Origin: GCA-002050365 sp964237235
GTDB lineage: Bacteria > Acidobacteriota > Blastocatellia > Pyrinomonadales > Pyrinomonadaceae
Direction: 5' to 3'
Length of the DNA stretch: 64,000 nucleotides
Assembly: GCA_964237235.1 (NCBI GenBank)
Contig: CAXSGY010000002.1
Coordinates: forward strand, 332,547 to 396,546
The position numbers were made by a program, and so were the translations under genes. Below the pieces are notes generated by a model that saw only the letters and a program-made list of their open reading frames with translations, did no database searches and was not told where the DNA came from. Shown one piece after another: positions 35,023-44,017 of this stretch (its first letter is position 1; each line of letters opens with the position of its first letter).

Positions 35023-37929
35023 TTATTTGACGACGACATTCACCAGACGATTCGGGACGACGATGATTTTGATGATTTGTTTGTCGCCGGTCAGCTCTCT
35101 GATTTTCGCGTCGTTCAACGCCGCCGTTTCCAAATCTTCTTTGGAAACGTTCGGCGCGATTGTTACGCGCGACCGCAGCTTGCCGTTGACCTGAATCGGA
35201 ATTTCGATTTCGTCGGCGCGCGCCAACGATTCGTCGGCGATTGGAAACGCCGCGCCCGTCTGCAAAATTCCCTGCTCGTTGCCCGTTATGATTTCCCACA
35301 TTTCTTCGGCGAAATGCGGCGCGTATGGCGCGAGCATTAAAATCAATTTTTCCAACGCTTCGCGGACGGCAAACTTTTCTTCGACGCTCGCGTCGTTCGG
35401 CTCGACTTTAAAATCGCCGAGCGCGTTCGACAATTCCATCAACGCCGCGACCGGCGTGTTGAATTGATAGCTTTCCAGATTTTCCGTCACGCGCTTAATC
35501 GTCTGATGCGTTTTGCGCCGCAAATCTTTGACGCTCGGCATTGATTCGTTCGACGCTTCCGTAATTCGTAGTTCGTCAATCGTCATTCGCAGATGCTCCC
35601 GCCAGCGGTAAACGAAACGATAAACGCGTTGCAAAAATCGAACCGCGCCTTCGATGCCGGTTTCCTGCCAGACCAATTCGTTTTCGGCGGGCGCGGCGAA
35701 CAAAGAGAAAATCCGCACCGCGTCCGCGCCGTAAATCGCAATCATATCGTCGGGGTCAACGCCGTTGTATTTCGATTTCGACATTTTCTCGACCGCGACT
35801 TTGACCGGCGTTTCATCAGATTTCAAAACGGCTTGTTTGACTCGTCCTTTTTCATCGCGCTTGATTTCAACTTCGTCGGGCGCGACGTAACTCGATTTCG
35901 TCTCCGAATAAAAAGATTCGCCGACGACCATCCCCTGCGTCAAAAGTTTTTTCACCGGCTCGTCGAAATTAACCAAGCCGATGTCTTCGGAGAACTTCGT
36001 CCAGAACCTTGTGTAAAGCAGATGCATTACGGCGTGGTCAACGCCGCCGATATATTGGTCAACGGGCATCCAATAATTGGCTATTTTCGAATCGAAAGGC
36101 ATTTCCGTATTGTGCGGATCGGTATAGCGAAAATAATACCAGCTCGAATCAACGAATGTGTCCATCGTGTCGGTTTCGCGCTTTGCCGGTTCATCACAGT
36201 TTGGACAAGTCGTGTTGACGAATTCGGGAACTTTAGCCAGCGGCGATTCGCCTACGCCCGTGAACGGCGCGGTTTCGGGTAATTCGACCGGCAAATCTTC
36301 GTATTTAACGGGAACCGCGCCGCAGCGTTCGCAGTAAACAATCGGAATCGGCGCGCCCCAGAAACGCTGCCGCGAAATTCCCCAATCGCGCAGCCGAAAA
36401 GTTACGGCAGATTCGCCGAATCCTTTTTCTTCCGCGAACCGCGCCATTTCGGTTTTTGCTTCCGCGCTCGCCTTGCCCGACCACTCGCCTGAATTTATTA
36501 AAACTCCGTAACCGGCGAACGCCGCTTCAAGGTCGTTTTCTGTTTCCGCGCTTGAATTGTTCAATTCTGTCTTTGAGTTGTCCGATTCCGCGCTTGAACT
36601 GGATTCTGCATCATCAGAGATACGCTTTTCTTCATCAGAGATTTGCATTTCTTCGCTTGAAATCCGCATTTCTCTGATGTCGGTCGGCAATTCTTCACGG
36701 CGGCTTTGCATTTCCGCCGACGCGTGCGTCAATTCCAGACTTGAATCTGCCGATTCTTCAATGTTGATTGGCGATTCTTCCGCTACGACTTGCCGAACCG
36801 GCAACCCGAACTTCTTCGCAAATTCAAAATCTCGCTCATCGTGCGCCGGAACGCTCATCACCGCGCCCGTGCCGTATTCCATCATCACGTAATTGCCGAT
36901 CCAAACCGGCAGTTCTTCGCCCGAAAACGGATTAATCGCTTTCAAGCCCGTGTCAACGCCGTCTTTTTCCGTTTCTTCGCCGTAATCGGTCGGCTTGGCT
37001 TTTTCGATTTTGATCGCTTCGATTTTCGCCGAAACTTCCGGCGAAAATTCATTGATACGCGCTTCGATAATCGGATGCTCCGCCGCGACGATTACCGCGT
37101 TCGCGCCGTAAATCGTGTCAATGCGCGTCGTGAAAACCCGAACAGATTCCAGATTCCGGATTTCAGATTCGAGATTAATTTCCGATTCAGAATTTGGAAC
37201 CTGAAACCCGGAACCTGAAATCTGGAATTCCACAAAAGCTCCTGCGCTTTTGCCGATCCAATTCGTCTGCATCGTCAAAACTCTCTCCGCCCAACCGTTT
37301 TCGATTTCCGACATCGCCGACAGCAACGCTTCGGCGTAAGCGGTGATGCGGAAAAACCACTGCGCCAAATCCTTCTTTTCGACCGCCGTGCCGCAACGCC
37401 AGCACACGCCGCCCGAAGCCTGTTCGTTCGACAAAGTGGTTTGGTCTTTCGGACACCAGTTGACCTGCGTCATTTTTTTATACGCCAAGCCTTTTTCCAA
37501 CATCTTCAGGAAAAACCATTGGTCGAATTTATAATATTCGGGACGATGCGCGGCGATTTCCCTGCGCCAATCGTATGAAAAACCGAGCTTTTTCAGTTGG
37601 TCGCGCATCTGCACGATGTTGTCTTCGGTCCAATCGCGCGGATTCACGCCTTTCTTAATCGCGGCTTGCTCGGCGGGTTGTCCGAAAGAGTCCCAGCCAA
37701 TCGGATGCAGCACGTTAAAACCCTGCAAGCGTTTATACCAGGCGAGTGCGTCACCGATTGAGTAATTGCGAACGTGACCCATATGCAGGCGACCGGACGG
37801 ATACGGCAGCATTTCAAGCGCGTAAAATTTCTTGCGCGTTTCGTCCGCGTCCGCTTCAAAAGTTTTGTTCTCAGCCCAGCGTTGCTGCCATTTGCGTTCT
37901 ATTTTTTGTGCAAAATATTTCTCGTCCAT
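35023..37929 (-). CDS. leuS: Leucyl-tRNA synthetase with repeat-derived insertions
   Basis: A 969-residue LeuRS; bacterial homologues are usually about 820-870. The class I motifs HMGH (about 46-49) and KMSKS (about 730) are intact, as is the editing domain (TTRIDTIYGANAV, GTGAVMSVPAHDERDFEFA). The excess comes from three insertions encoded by 7-bp-period repeats: about 30 residues before TTRIDT, about 82 residues after LPVRQVVAEES, and about 14 residues after RWREHLRM. They are in frame and the rest is normal, so the enzyme should still work. Start at MDEKYFAQ (37929); upstream codons are repeat sequence. No other leuS is visible. Confidence 0.93.
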   Translation of the reverse strand: MDEKYFAQKIERKWQQRWAENKTFEADADETRKKFYALEMLPYPSGRLHMGHVRNYSIGDALAWYKRLQGFNVLHPIGWDSFGQPAEQAAIKKGVNPRDWTEDNIVQMRDQLKKLGFSYDWRREIAAHRPEYYKFDQWFFLKMLEKGLAYKKMTQVNWCPKDQTTLSNEQASGGVCWRCGTAVEKKDLAQWFFRITAYAEALLSAMSEIENGWAERVLTMQTNWIGKSAGAFVEFQISGSGFQVPNSESEINLESEIRNLESVRVFTTRIDTIYGANAVIVAAEHPIIEARINEFSPEVSAKIEAIKIEKAKPTDYGEETEKDGVDTGLKAINPFSGEELPVWIGNYVMMEYGTGAVMSVPAHDERDFEFAKKFGLPVRQVVAEESPINIEESADSSLELTHASAEMQSRREELPTDIREMRISSEEMQISDEEKRISDDAESSSSAESDNSKTELNNSSAETENDLEAAFAGYGVLINSGEWSGKASAEAKTEMARFAEEKGFGESAVTFRLRDWGISRQRFWGAPIPIVYCERCGAVPVKYEDLPVELPETAPFTGVGESPLAKVPEFVNTTCPNCDEPAKRETDTMDTFVDSSWYYFRYTDPHNTEMPFDSKIANYWMPVDQYIGGVDHAVMHLLYTRFWTKFSEDIGLVNFDEPVKKLLTQGMVVGESFYSETKSSYVAPDEVEIKRDEKGRVKQAVLKSDETPVKVAVEKMSKSKYNGVDPDDMIAIYGADAVRIFSLFAAPAENELVWQETGIEGAVRFLQRVYRFVYRWREHLRMTIDELRITEASNESMPSVKDLRRKTHQTIKRVTENLESYQFNTPVAALMELSNALGDFKVEPNDASVEEKFAVREALEKLILMLAPYAPHFAEEMWEIITGNEQGILQTGAAFPIADESLARADEIEIPIQVNGKLRSRVTIAPNVSKEDLETAALNDAKIRELTGDKQIIKIIVVPNRLVNVVVK
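35551..35590. repeat. Heptamer tract inside leuS (third insertion)
   Basis: In the sense direction it divides into AATGACG, ATTGACG, AACTACG, AATTACG. It encodes MTIDELRITEAS, residues with no counterpart between the catalytic core and the anticodon-binding domain of usual LeuRS. Confidence 0.65.
36530..36775. repeat. Degenerate 21-bp/7-bp repeat inside leuS (second insertion)
   Basis: About 82 codons of Ser/Glu-rich sequence with a 7-residue period (MRISSEE, MQISDEE, KRISDDA, ESSSSAE, SDNSKTE, LNNSSAE). Seven-residue periodicity is what a 7-base unit must give when read through. Recurring DNA words include TTCAAGCG and TCTCTGATGA. Confidence 0.6.
37143..37231. repeat. Heptamer hairpin inside leuS (first insertion)
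   Basis: Divides into CAGATTC, CAGATTC, CGGATTT, CAGATTC, GAGATTA, then ACCTGAA, ACCCGGA, ACCTGAA, ATCTGGA. The two halves are complementary with one heptamer gap, as in the intergenic copies. Confidence 0.75.
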
Positions 37930-37937
37930 AATCTTCG

Positions 37938-38060
37938 GGTTTAAAGTTCGAGGTTCAAAGTTTTTTGAACCTTTTATCAAAATTCAATTCGTCGAATAAA
38001 TAATAATTTTATTCAACGAATATTCGTCAGTCGTAATTTGAAATTCGTAATTGAACTAAG
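37938..38060. repeat. Heptamer tract and hairpin upstream of leuS
   Basis: GGGTTTA, AAGTTCG, AGGTTCA, AAGTTTT, TTGAACC form a run with a perfect 9-bp stem AGGTTCAAA/TTTGAACCT at 37951-37972. Further degenerate words (AATTCGT, AATTTGA) follow to 38060. It lies 9 bases before the leuS start codon, so it would be in its leader. Confidence 0.6.
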
Positions 38061-38184
38061 GAACGCCGCGTCGCCGAAATGTAAATTCGCCGAGCGGCTA
38101 TCTAAGAAGGAGTTTGGTCAGGTTCCGATATGAAATCATATTTTCATTGATAAACTTTTCGAGCGGCGAATGTCAAGCGAAACG

Positions 38185-38225
38185 AAAAAAAAGCGCGAAG
38201 CATCTCGACTTCGCGCTTTTTTCGT
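38185..38225 (-). terminator. Intrinsic terminator of the esterase gene
   Basis: AAAAGCGCGAAG pairs perfectly with CTTCGCGCTTTT (8-base loop) with A/T runs on both sides, 20-60 bases after the stop of the minus-strand esterase. Confidence 0.8.
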
Positions 38226-38243
38226 CTCAGATAAAAAATATTT

Positions 38244-39248
38244 TTAAGCGGCGCGTGAATTTTCCGCGCGGTCAAAGACTTCCTTTAAACCTTCGACGGC
38301 GAAATCGAGCGCGTCTTTCGCTTTGGAAACCGCGCCTGCCAGACCGAAAAATTCGTGTGTTACGCCGTCGAATCTTTGCGCTTTAACCGAAACTCCGGCA
38401 ACGGCTAATTTTTGAGCGTATTGCTCGCCTTCGTCGCGCAGCGGATCGAACTCCGCCGTGATGACAATCGCGGGCGGCAAGCCGCTCAAGTCGTCTGCCA
38501 TTAAAGGCGCGACGTATTTGTCGGATTTTTGCGCGTCGTTCTCGAGATAATAATTCCAGAACCACGGCATCATCGAAGTATGCAGCGGAACGGTTTCCTG
38601 ATTCTCCGCGTAGGACGGCTGCGACATCGAGGTATCGGTGACCGGATAAACCAAAAGCTGTGCGACGGGCATTTTTCCGCCTTTGTCTTTGGCTTGCAGA
38701 CAGGTCACGGTCGCTAAGTTGCCGCCCGCGCTTTCGCCCGCGATTGCCACGCGCGCCGCGTCGCCGCCGATTTGCGCGGCGTTTTGCAAAATCCACTGCG
38801 CCGCGTCGTATGCGTCGTTGACCGCTGCCGGATATTTCGCTTCGGGCGATTGGCGGTAATTAACCGAAACGATGATCGCTTCCGCCGCGTTGCACAGGGC
38901 GCGGCACGAAGGTTCGTAAACGTCCAGATTCGCAATCACCCAGCCGCCGCCGTGAAAATAAACGATTACCGGCAGATTTGCGTCGTCCGACGGATAATAA
39001 ACGCGGGCTAAAACTTCGCCGTCGCGCGTCGGAATCAAAATGTTATCAATTTTTTCGACCGGCTCGGGCATCGCGGGCATCGCCACGTTCATCGCTCTGG
39101 TCGTCGCGCTTTTGGAAGCCATTTCTTCGACCGCGTTCTTAAACGTCGGGGTCGCCCGCGCGTTGCCGTAATCTAAAGTTTCAATTGGCGGCGCATTAAA
39201 TTTGTTCAGCTGGTCAACGACCGCCTGCATATCGGAATCTAAATTCAT
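38244..39248 (-). CDS. Alpha/beta hydrolase, HSL-type esterase
   Basis: A 334-residue esterase/lipase of the hormone-sensitive-lipase type. It shows the oxyanion motif YFHGGGW (about 101-107), the nucleophile GESAGGN (about 180-186), the Asp in FDPLRDEG (about 275-282) and the His in GVTHEFFG (about 304-311). It hydrolyses short-chain esters; the substrate is unknown. I start at MNLDSDMQ (39248), with a good ribosome-binding site AGGGAGA about 10 bases before; an ATG at 39278 lies upstream of that site. It lacks a signal peptide and should be cytosolic. Monocistronic with its own terminator. Confidence 0.87.
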   Translation of the reverse strand: MNLDSDMQAVVDQLNKFNAPPIETLDYGNARATPTFKNAVEEMASKSATTRAMNVAMPAMPEPVEKIDNILIPTRDGEVLARVYYPSDDANLPVIVYFHGGGWVIANLDVYEPSCRALCNAAEAIIVSVNYRQSPEAKYPAAVNDAYDAAQWILQNAAQIGGDAARVAIAGESAGGNLATVTCLQAKDKGGKMPVAQLLVYPVTDTSMSQPSYAENQETVPLHTSMMPWFWNYYLENDAQKSDKYVAPLMADDLSGLPPAIVITAEFDPLRDEGEQYAQKLAVAGVSVKAQRFDGVTHEFFGLAGAVSKAKDALDFAVEGLKEVFDRAENSRAA

Positions 39249-39532
39249 AAATAAAGTTCTCCCTTGTTTTTTATTCAACTCCTGATTTTGAAAAAGGAAC
39301 TGTAAATTTTATTTCGCGTAATTTTCGTTAACGGATTTAAAGTCGCGTTCATAAAAATTGTTTTTGATTAGCGTCTAAAATTTGTGTTAAAATTTCTTTC
39401 GATTTTTCAGATGCGAAGATTTATCGAACTAAAGTTTTTTAATGATGAGAGAAACAATTTTGCAGTCGGTCAAAACTTGAAATTTCAGTTTGTCGTTCGA
39501 CCGTCTGCCATTATCAAAAAAGAGGCAAAAAG

Positions 39533-39778
39533 ATGGTCAAACATAGCAAGCAAAACATCGTCGGCGAGATTGACAAATTAAACGAAACGGAAACTTTAGC
39601 AGTCGTCAATTATATTTCCGAACTTCTTTCCAAACGTCTTTCCAAATCAAAAGATTCCAAATTAAATATTAACGACGATTTGCTCGGTTCGCTTTCCGAC
39701 GCTTACGAAAACCGCCGCGCCCGGCAGGTTTTCGAGTGGGAAAAAACGCGCCGTCAAAACTCTTACCGAACGGCGTGA
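39533..39778 (+). CDS. Hypothetical protein, possible antitoxin-like (81 aa)
   Basis: An 81-residue soluble protein, MVKHSKQNIVGEIDKLNETE onward, with GAGG 10 bases before the ATG. Residues 9-35 are a helix-rich segment (IDKLNETETLAVVNYISELLSKR) resembling DUF2281-type antitoxin N-termini. No toxin gene follows; the next gene is a HEAT protein 30 bases later. Function unknown. Confidence 0.5.
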   Translation: MVKHSKQNIVGEIDKLNETETLAVVNYISELLSKRLSKSKDSKLNINDDLLGSLSDAYENRRARQVFEWEKTRRQNSYRTA

Positions 39779-39785
39779 ACGAACT

Positions 39786-39820
39786 AATTACGAATGACGA
39801 ATTACGAATGACGAATTGGC
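39786..39820. repeat. Heptamer tract supplying a start codon
   Basis: AATTACG, AATGACG, AATTACG, AATGACG, AATTGGC. The most likely ATG of the HEAT-repeat gene (39808) lies inside the fourth unit. Confidence 0.65.
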
Positions 39821-40689
39821 GGCGATGCGTTTCTCGCGGTGTCTTTTTAATCGCGTTTTGCGTTTTTGGTTTCAATGTTTTCGCGCAGACAAATCTTGAA
39901 ACTTTCGCTCAAATTATCGAGCGCGGCAACGTCGAGCAGAAGCGTGACGTTTTGATTGAAATCAGAAATCTTGCCAATGCCGAAGCGTCACGCGCCGCCG
40001 TTCCGCTTTTGAAAAATTCGTCGGAAATCGTGCGCGCGACCGCCGCAGCTTCGGTGATTTTTCTGCCGAAAACCGAAGCGTTGGAAAATCTGTTGCCGCT
40101 GCTTGCCGACAAATCGCCGTTTGTGCGGCGCGAGGCGGCTTACGCGCTCGGCAAAATTCAAAATCCGTCGGCGATAAATTTCTTAATTCAAACTTTTCAA
40201 AAAGACAAAATTCTCGAAGTAAAATCCGCTTGCGTCGTCGCGCTCGGCGAAATCGGCGATGCGTCGGCGATTGATTTTTTGATGAAGATCTTACAAAAAA
40301 ACCCGCAGGCGAAGGAAGAATTTCTGCGGCGCGGCGCGGCGCGTTCCGTCGGGCAAATCGCCCGGATTATTCAAACCGGCGAGGCGGAAGTTTTAACGCC
40401 GGAAAATATTTCAAAGCCAAAACCCGAAACTTCGCCAATAAATCCGCCGCTCGTCAAAAAATTTCCGCAATTTGTTCCGGCAATCGAAGTTTTGATTCAA
40501 ACACTGCAAAATAAAAAGGAATTTCCCGATGTCAAACGCGAAGCCGCCTTCGCGCTCGGCGCGATTGGCGACGCGTCGGCAATTTCAATTCTACAAAATC
40601 TTTCAAATGCCGAAGATTATTACCTCGCCGAAATCGCCCGCCAATCGCTGCGAAAAATTTCCGTCGCGGCAAATCAAAAACAGGAATAA
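39808..40689 (+). CDS. Secreted HEAT/PBS-lyase repeat protein
   Basis: A 293-residue exported protein. Signal peptide about 1-24 (MTNWRRCVSRGVFLIAFCVF, ending FAQT). The rest consists of PBS-lyase-type HEAT repeats: AAVPLLKNSSEIVRATAAAS, PFVRREAAYALGKIQNPSA, KSACVVALGEIGDASAI and near the end REAAFALGAIGDASA. Such repeats bind partner proteins; no enzyme motif. I start at 39808, which lies in a heptamer repeat; an ATG at 39736 inside the preceding gene would add 24 residues before the signal peptide. Cotranscription with egtB 80 bases downstream is possible. Confidence 0.75.
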   Translation: MTNWRRCVSRGVFLIAFCVFGFNVFAQTNLETFAQIIERGNVEQKRDVLIEIRNLANAEASRAAVPLLKNSSEIVRATAAASVIFLPKTEALENLLPLLADKSPFVRREAAYALGKIQNPSAINFLIQTFQKDKILEVKSACVVALGEIGDASAIDFLMKILQKNPQAKEEFLRRGAARSVGQIARIIQTGEAEVLTPENISKPKPETSPINPPLVKKFPQFVPAIEVLIQTLQNKKEFPDVKREAAFALGAIGDASAISILQNLSNAEDYYLAEIARQSLRKISVAANQKQE

Positions 40690-40769
40690 ATCGAGCGGCA
40701 AAAGTCATTATATTTAAGGAATTTAAAATTTAACTTTTCCTTTGTAATGGTTTTTGTTTTAATTGATTT

Positions 40770-41954
40770 ATGCAAGCAACACACGCCATTGAAACCGCGC
40801 CGCAGGATTTGAAATCGTTTTACGCGCGGGTTCGACAATATACCGAACGGCTTTGCGAGCCGCTCGAAATTGAAGATTATATTCCGCAGCCGACGGTTGA
40901 CGTTTCGCCCGCAAAATGGAATATCGCGCACACGACCTGGTTTTTCGAGGAAATGATTTTGAAGGGTTTCGCGCCGGAATATCAAGAGTTTGACGCGCAA
41001 TTCGGCTTTCTTTTCAACAGCTATTACAACACCGTCGGCGAGCGAACGCTGCGCGACCGGCGCGGCGACGTTACGCGTCCGACGGTCAAACGAGTTTACG
41101 AATACCGCCGGTATGTTGACGAAAAAATGCTCGCGCTGCTCGATCAAAACAGCTCGGACGATTTACGCGAATTAGTCGTTTTAGGATTCAACCACGAACA
41201 ACAGCATCAGGAGCTTTTGCTGACCGATTTGAAATACACGTTCAGCGTCAATCCGATTTTCCCCGTTTATCGAAAAGACTTCGCGCTCGTCGAAAAAACG
41301 GACGCGGGCAGCGAAGGATTTGCCGAAATCGCGGGCGGCGTTTACGAAATCGGCTTTGCGGGCGAAGGCTTTCATTTCGACAACGAACTCGGTCGGCATA
41401 AAGTTTTGCTCGAAGATTTTCAAATCAATCGAAGCCTCGTCACGAACGCCGAATTTCTCGAATTTATTGACGACGGCGGTTATCAAAATCATCGTTTATG
41501 GCACGCCGAAGGTCTCGATTGGGTCAAACAAAACCAGATCAACGCGCCGCTTTACTGGCACGAAAAAGACGGTGAATGGTTCAATTACACGTTCGCCGGT
41601 TTGCGAAAAGTAAAGCCGGAAAGTCCCGTCTGTCACGTCTCGTTTTACGAAGCGGCGGCGTTTGCCGAATGGAAACGAATGCGCCTGCCGACCGAATTTG
41701 AATGGGAAGCGGCGAGCGATAAATTCGATTGGGGTTTGCGCTGGGAATGGACCAATTCGGCTTATTTGCCGTATCCGCGCTTTTCAAAACCGGCGGGTGC
41801 GGTCGGCGAATATAACGGAAAATTTATGGTCAATCAAATGGTTCTGCGCGGCGCGTCGGTGGCGACTCCGCCCGGACACAGCCGCCGAACTTACCGTAAC
41901 TTTTTTCAAACGCCGCTGCGCTGGCAATTTACCGGCATTCGTTTGGCGAAATAA
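40770..41954 (+). CDS. egtB: Ergothioneine sulfoxide synthase EgtB
   Basis: A 394-residue iron enzyme joining trimethylhistidine (hercynine) with a thiol, using oxygen. The DinB-like N-terminal domain supplies the iron ligands His54 (NIAHTTWFF) and His142/His146 (NHEQQHQEL); the C-terminal FGE-sulfatase-like domain (about 190-394) completes the active site. A Tyr85-Tyr86 pair (NSYYNTVG) lies where, as I remember, the cysteine-using EgtB of Chloracidobacterium has its catalytic tyrosines. It may therefore use cysteine rather than gamma-glutamylcysteine (inference). egtD follows 116 bases downstream. No egtA, egtC or egtE is seen. Confidence 0.9.
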   Translation: MQATHAIETAPQDLKSFYARVRQYTERLCEPLEIEDYIPQPTVDVSPAKWNIAHTTWFFEEMILKGFAPEYQEFDAQFGFLFNSYYNTVGERTLRDRRGDVTRPTVKRVYEYRRYVDEKMLALLDQNSSDDLRELVVLGFNHEQQHQELLLTDLKYTFSVNPIFPVYRKDFALVEKTDAGSEGFAEIAGGVYEIGFAGEGFHFDNELGRHKVLLEDFQINRSLVTNAEFLEFIDDGGYQNHRLWHAEGLDWVKQNQINAPLYWHEKDGEWFNYTFAGLRKVKPESPVCHVSFYEAAAFAEWKRMRLPTEFEWEAASDKFDWGLRWEWTNSAYLPYPRFSKPAGAVGEYNGKFMVNQMVLRGASVATPPGHSRRTYRNFFQTPLRWQFTGIRLAK

Positions 41955-41965
41955 ATTTTAGATAC

Positions 41966-42065
41966 AGGGTTTCAGGTTCAAGGTTCAAAGTTTGTAAGAA
42001 AAAATTATTGAACCTGAAACCTTGAACCTGAAACTTTGAACCTTGAACCCGAAACCTTGAACCCG
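41966..42065. repeat. 7-bp-period hairpin repeat between egtB and egtD
   Basis: Right arm: eight clean heptamers GAACCTG, AAACCTT, GAACCTG, AAACTTT, GAACCTT, GAACCCG, AAACCTT, GAACCCG (42010-42065). Left arm: GGTTTCAGGTTCAAGGTTCA, complementary. The right arm ends five bases before the egtD start codon, in place of a Shine-Dalgarno. Confidence 0.85.
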
Positions 42066-42070
42066 ATTAT

Positions 42071-43033
42071 ATGCAGAGCGTACTGAAACAAAATACATTC
42101 GCCGAAGACGTTTTGCGCGGTTTGTCGGCGACACCGAAATTTCTTTCGTCAAAATATTTTTACGACGACGAAGGCTCGAGGCTTTTTCAGCAAATTATGC
42201 GTTTGCCGGAATACTATTTGACCGAAACCGAATTTGAAATTTTTAAAGATCAAACTCACGCGATCTTCGAGGCTTTTACCAAACGAAACGAGCCGTTCGA
42301 TTTAATCGAACTCGGCGCGGGCGACGGCGCAAAAACTTCGCTGCTGGTTGATTATTTTCTCAAACAACGCGCCGCATTTCGTTACGTTCCGATTGATATT
42401 TCGGCGGAAGCGATAAATTCCTTAACCGAAAAATTCGCCGTCCGGTTTCCCGATTTGGCGATGCAAGCCGAACAGGGCGATTATTTTCAAACCTTAAAAA
42501 CTTTTCAGGAAAAAACGAAAACCCGCAAAATAATTTTGTTTCTCGGCTCGAACATCGGCAATTTCAGCCACGAGCAGGCGCGAAATTTTTTCCGCCAGCT
42601 GCGCGACGTGATGAACGAAACGGATTTGCTTTTTATCGGTTTCGATTTACAAAAAGATCCGCGGGCAATTCTGCGCGCCTACGACGACGCGCAGGGCGTG
42701 ACCGCCGCTTTTAATTTGAATCTTCTGACGAGAATCAACCGCGAACTCGGCGCGGATTTCGATCTGGACTGCTTTTCGCATTATGCCACCTATCACCCGA
42801 TTGAAGGCGCGGCGCGTTCGTTCCTGATTAGCCGCAAAGCGCAGACCGTTTCAATTAAAAATCTCGAAAAAGAGTTTCGATTCGCCGAATGGGAACCGAT
42901 TTTTATGGAAATTTCTCAAAAATACAGTTTGAATTTAATTGAAGAATTAGCCGCGGCGAGCGGTTTTCAAGTCGCCCGGAATTTCTTCGACCGACGAAAT
43001 TTTTACGCCGATTCGTTGTGGAAACCGGCTTAA
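42071..43033 (+). CDS. egtD: L-histidine N-alpha-methyltransferase EgtD
   Basis: A 320-residue AdoMet methyltransferase that trimethylates histidine to hercynine, the substrate of EgtB. The AdoMet motif ELGAGDGAKTSLL (about 77-89) and the family-specific LGSNIGNFSHEQARNF (about 158-173) are clear, with GFDLQKD and SHYATYHPIEGAARSFL-type segments later. Normal length, cytosolic. It follows egtB but the gap holds a repeat hairpin that reaches to five bases before the ATG, so no normal ribosome-binding site is present. Confidence 0.92.
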   Translation: MQSVLKQNTFAEDVLRGLSATPKFLSSKYFYDDEGSRLFQQIMRLPEYYLTETEFEIFKDQTHAIFEAFTKRNEPFDLIELGAGDGAKTSLLVDYFLKQRAAFRYVPIDISAEAINSLTEKFAVRFPDLAMQAEQGDYFQTLKTFQEKTKTRKIILFLGSNIGNFSHEQARNFFRQLRDVMNETDLLFIGFDLQKDPRAILRAYDDAQGVTAAFNLNLLTRINRELGADFDLDCFSHYATYHPIEGAARSFLISRKAQTVSIKNLEKEFRFAEWEPIFMEISQKYSLNLIEELAAASGFQVARNFFDRRNFYADSLWKPA

Positions 43034-43067
43034 AATTATTGTCCGCACTCCGAACCTTTTTTCGCCG

Positions 43068-43811
43068 ATGAAATTTACGATTCTGCGTTTCGACTCGCTC
43101 GATTCGACCAACACCGCCGCGCTCGAACAAGCGAAATGCGGCGCGGACGAAGGCTTATGCGTTGTCGCCGAACAGCAAACCGCCGGACGCGGCAGACACG
43201 GGCGCGTTTGGATTTCCCCGAAAAACGCCGGACTTTATTTCAGCGTTATTCTGCGCCCGCGTCTCGAAAATGTTTTTTTTCCGCTGCTCACATTAATGAG
43301 CGCAATCGCCGTCTTCGATGTTTTAATTGAACTCTGCAATTTGTCGCCCGATATTAAATGGGCGAATGACATTTTAATAAACGGCAAAAAAATCTGCGGC
43401 ATTCTGGCGGAAATGACCGAGACTAAAACGGGAACGGCAGTCGTCGTCGGCATCGGAATTAATCTCGAACCGGCGAATTTTCCGCCGGAAATCGCCTCAA
43501 TCGCTACTTCCGTCGAACAGGAAATCAATCAGAAAATTAACGTCGAAACGCTGCTCGAACATTTGACCGCGAAGCTGGCGCATTTTTATCAAATTTTGCA
43601 GAGCGACGGCGGCGCGGAACAAATCCGCAGTGAATGGGCGCGGCGGTCTTCGTATTTTGAAGGCAAAAACGTGCGCGTTAAATTTGCAACCGAAACAATT
43701 TACGGAACGACTTGCGGCATCGAAGCGAACGGCGCGCTGCGTGTCAAAACCGCCGACGGCGAAATAAAAATCGTTTACGCAGGCGATGTTGAAAGCGTGC
43801 GGGTGAATTGA
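43068..43811 (+). CDS. birA: Biotin--[acetyl-CoA-carboxylase] ligase
   Basis: A 247-residue biotin protein ligase without the N-terminal DNA-binding domain (the monofunctional type). The core motif GRGRHGRVWISPKNAGLYFS (about 44-63) binds biotinyl-AMP; KWANDILINGKKICGILAEM (about 101-120) holds the catalytic Lys. A small C-terminal SH3-like domain is present. It attaches biotin to carboxyl-carrier protein. birA and coaX are neighbours in many bacteria; here they are split by a MITE-like repeat and a 110-aa gene. Confidence 0.92.
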   Translation: MKFTILRFDSLDSTNTAALEQAKCGADEGLCVVAEQQTAGRGRHGRVWISPKNAGLYFSVILRPRLENVFFPLLTLMSAIAVFDVLIELCNLSPDIKWANDILINGKKICGILAEMTETKTGTAVVVGIGINLEPANFPPEIASIATSVEQEINQKINVETLLEHLTAKLAHFYQILQSDGGAEQIRSEWARRSSYFEGKNVRVKFATETIYGTTCGIEANGALRVKTADGEIKIVYAGDVESVRVN

Positions 43812-43819
43812 CTGAAAAC

Positions 43820-43945
43820 GGAGCGCGGACGGCTCGTCCGCCAACGGAGCGAAAGCGATGTTGTTCGATTAGAATTAGCGCGATTCGATTGGATCGGTGT
43901 GTCGCGCGCTGCCGCGCTCGAATGCGAACGAGCCGTCCGCGCTCC
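43820..43945. repeat. MITE-like repeat with long terminal inverted repeats, copy 2
   Basis: 126 bp, bounded by GGAGCGCGGACGGCTCGTCC and its near-perfect complement, with an interior similar to the copy at 4310. It lies 9 bases after the birA stop. No gene inside. Confidence 0.8.
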
Positions 43946-44017
43946 GACTGATTGAATTTTGGCGCGGCAGAGTGTAGTTTATAAATGTAATTATATAAAG
44001 TTTCTTAAAAAGCATTT

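Noticed and set aside
36557..36892. 111-codon plus-strand frame opposite the leuS insertion
   Set aside because: Ser-rich complement of the repeat; no start signal and it cuts into conserved leuS sequence.
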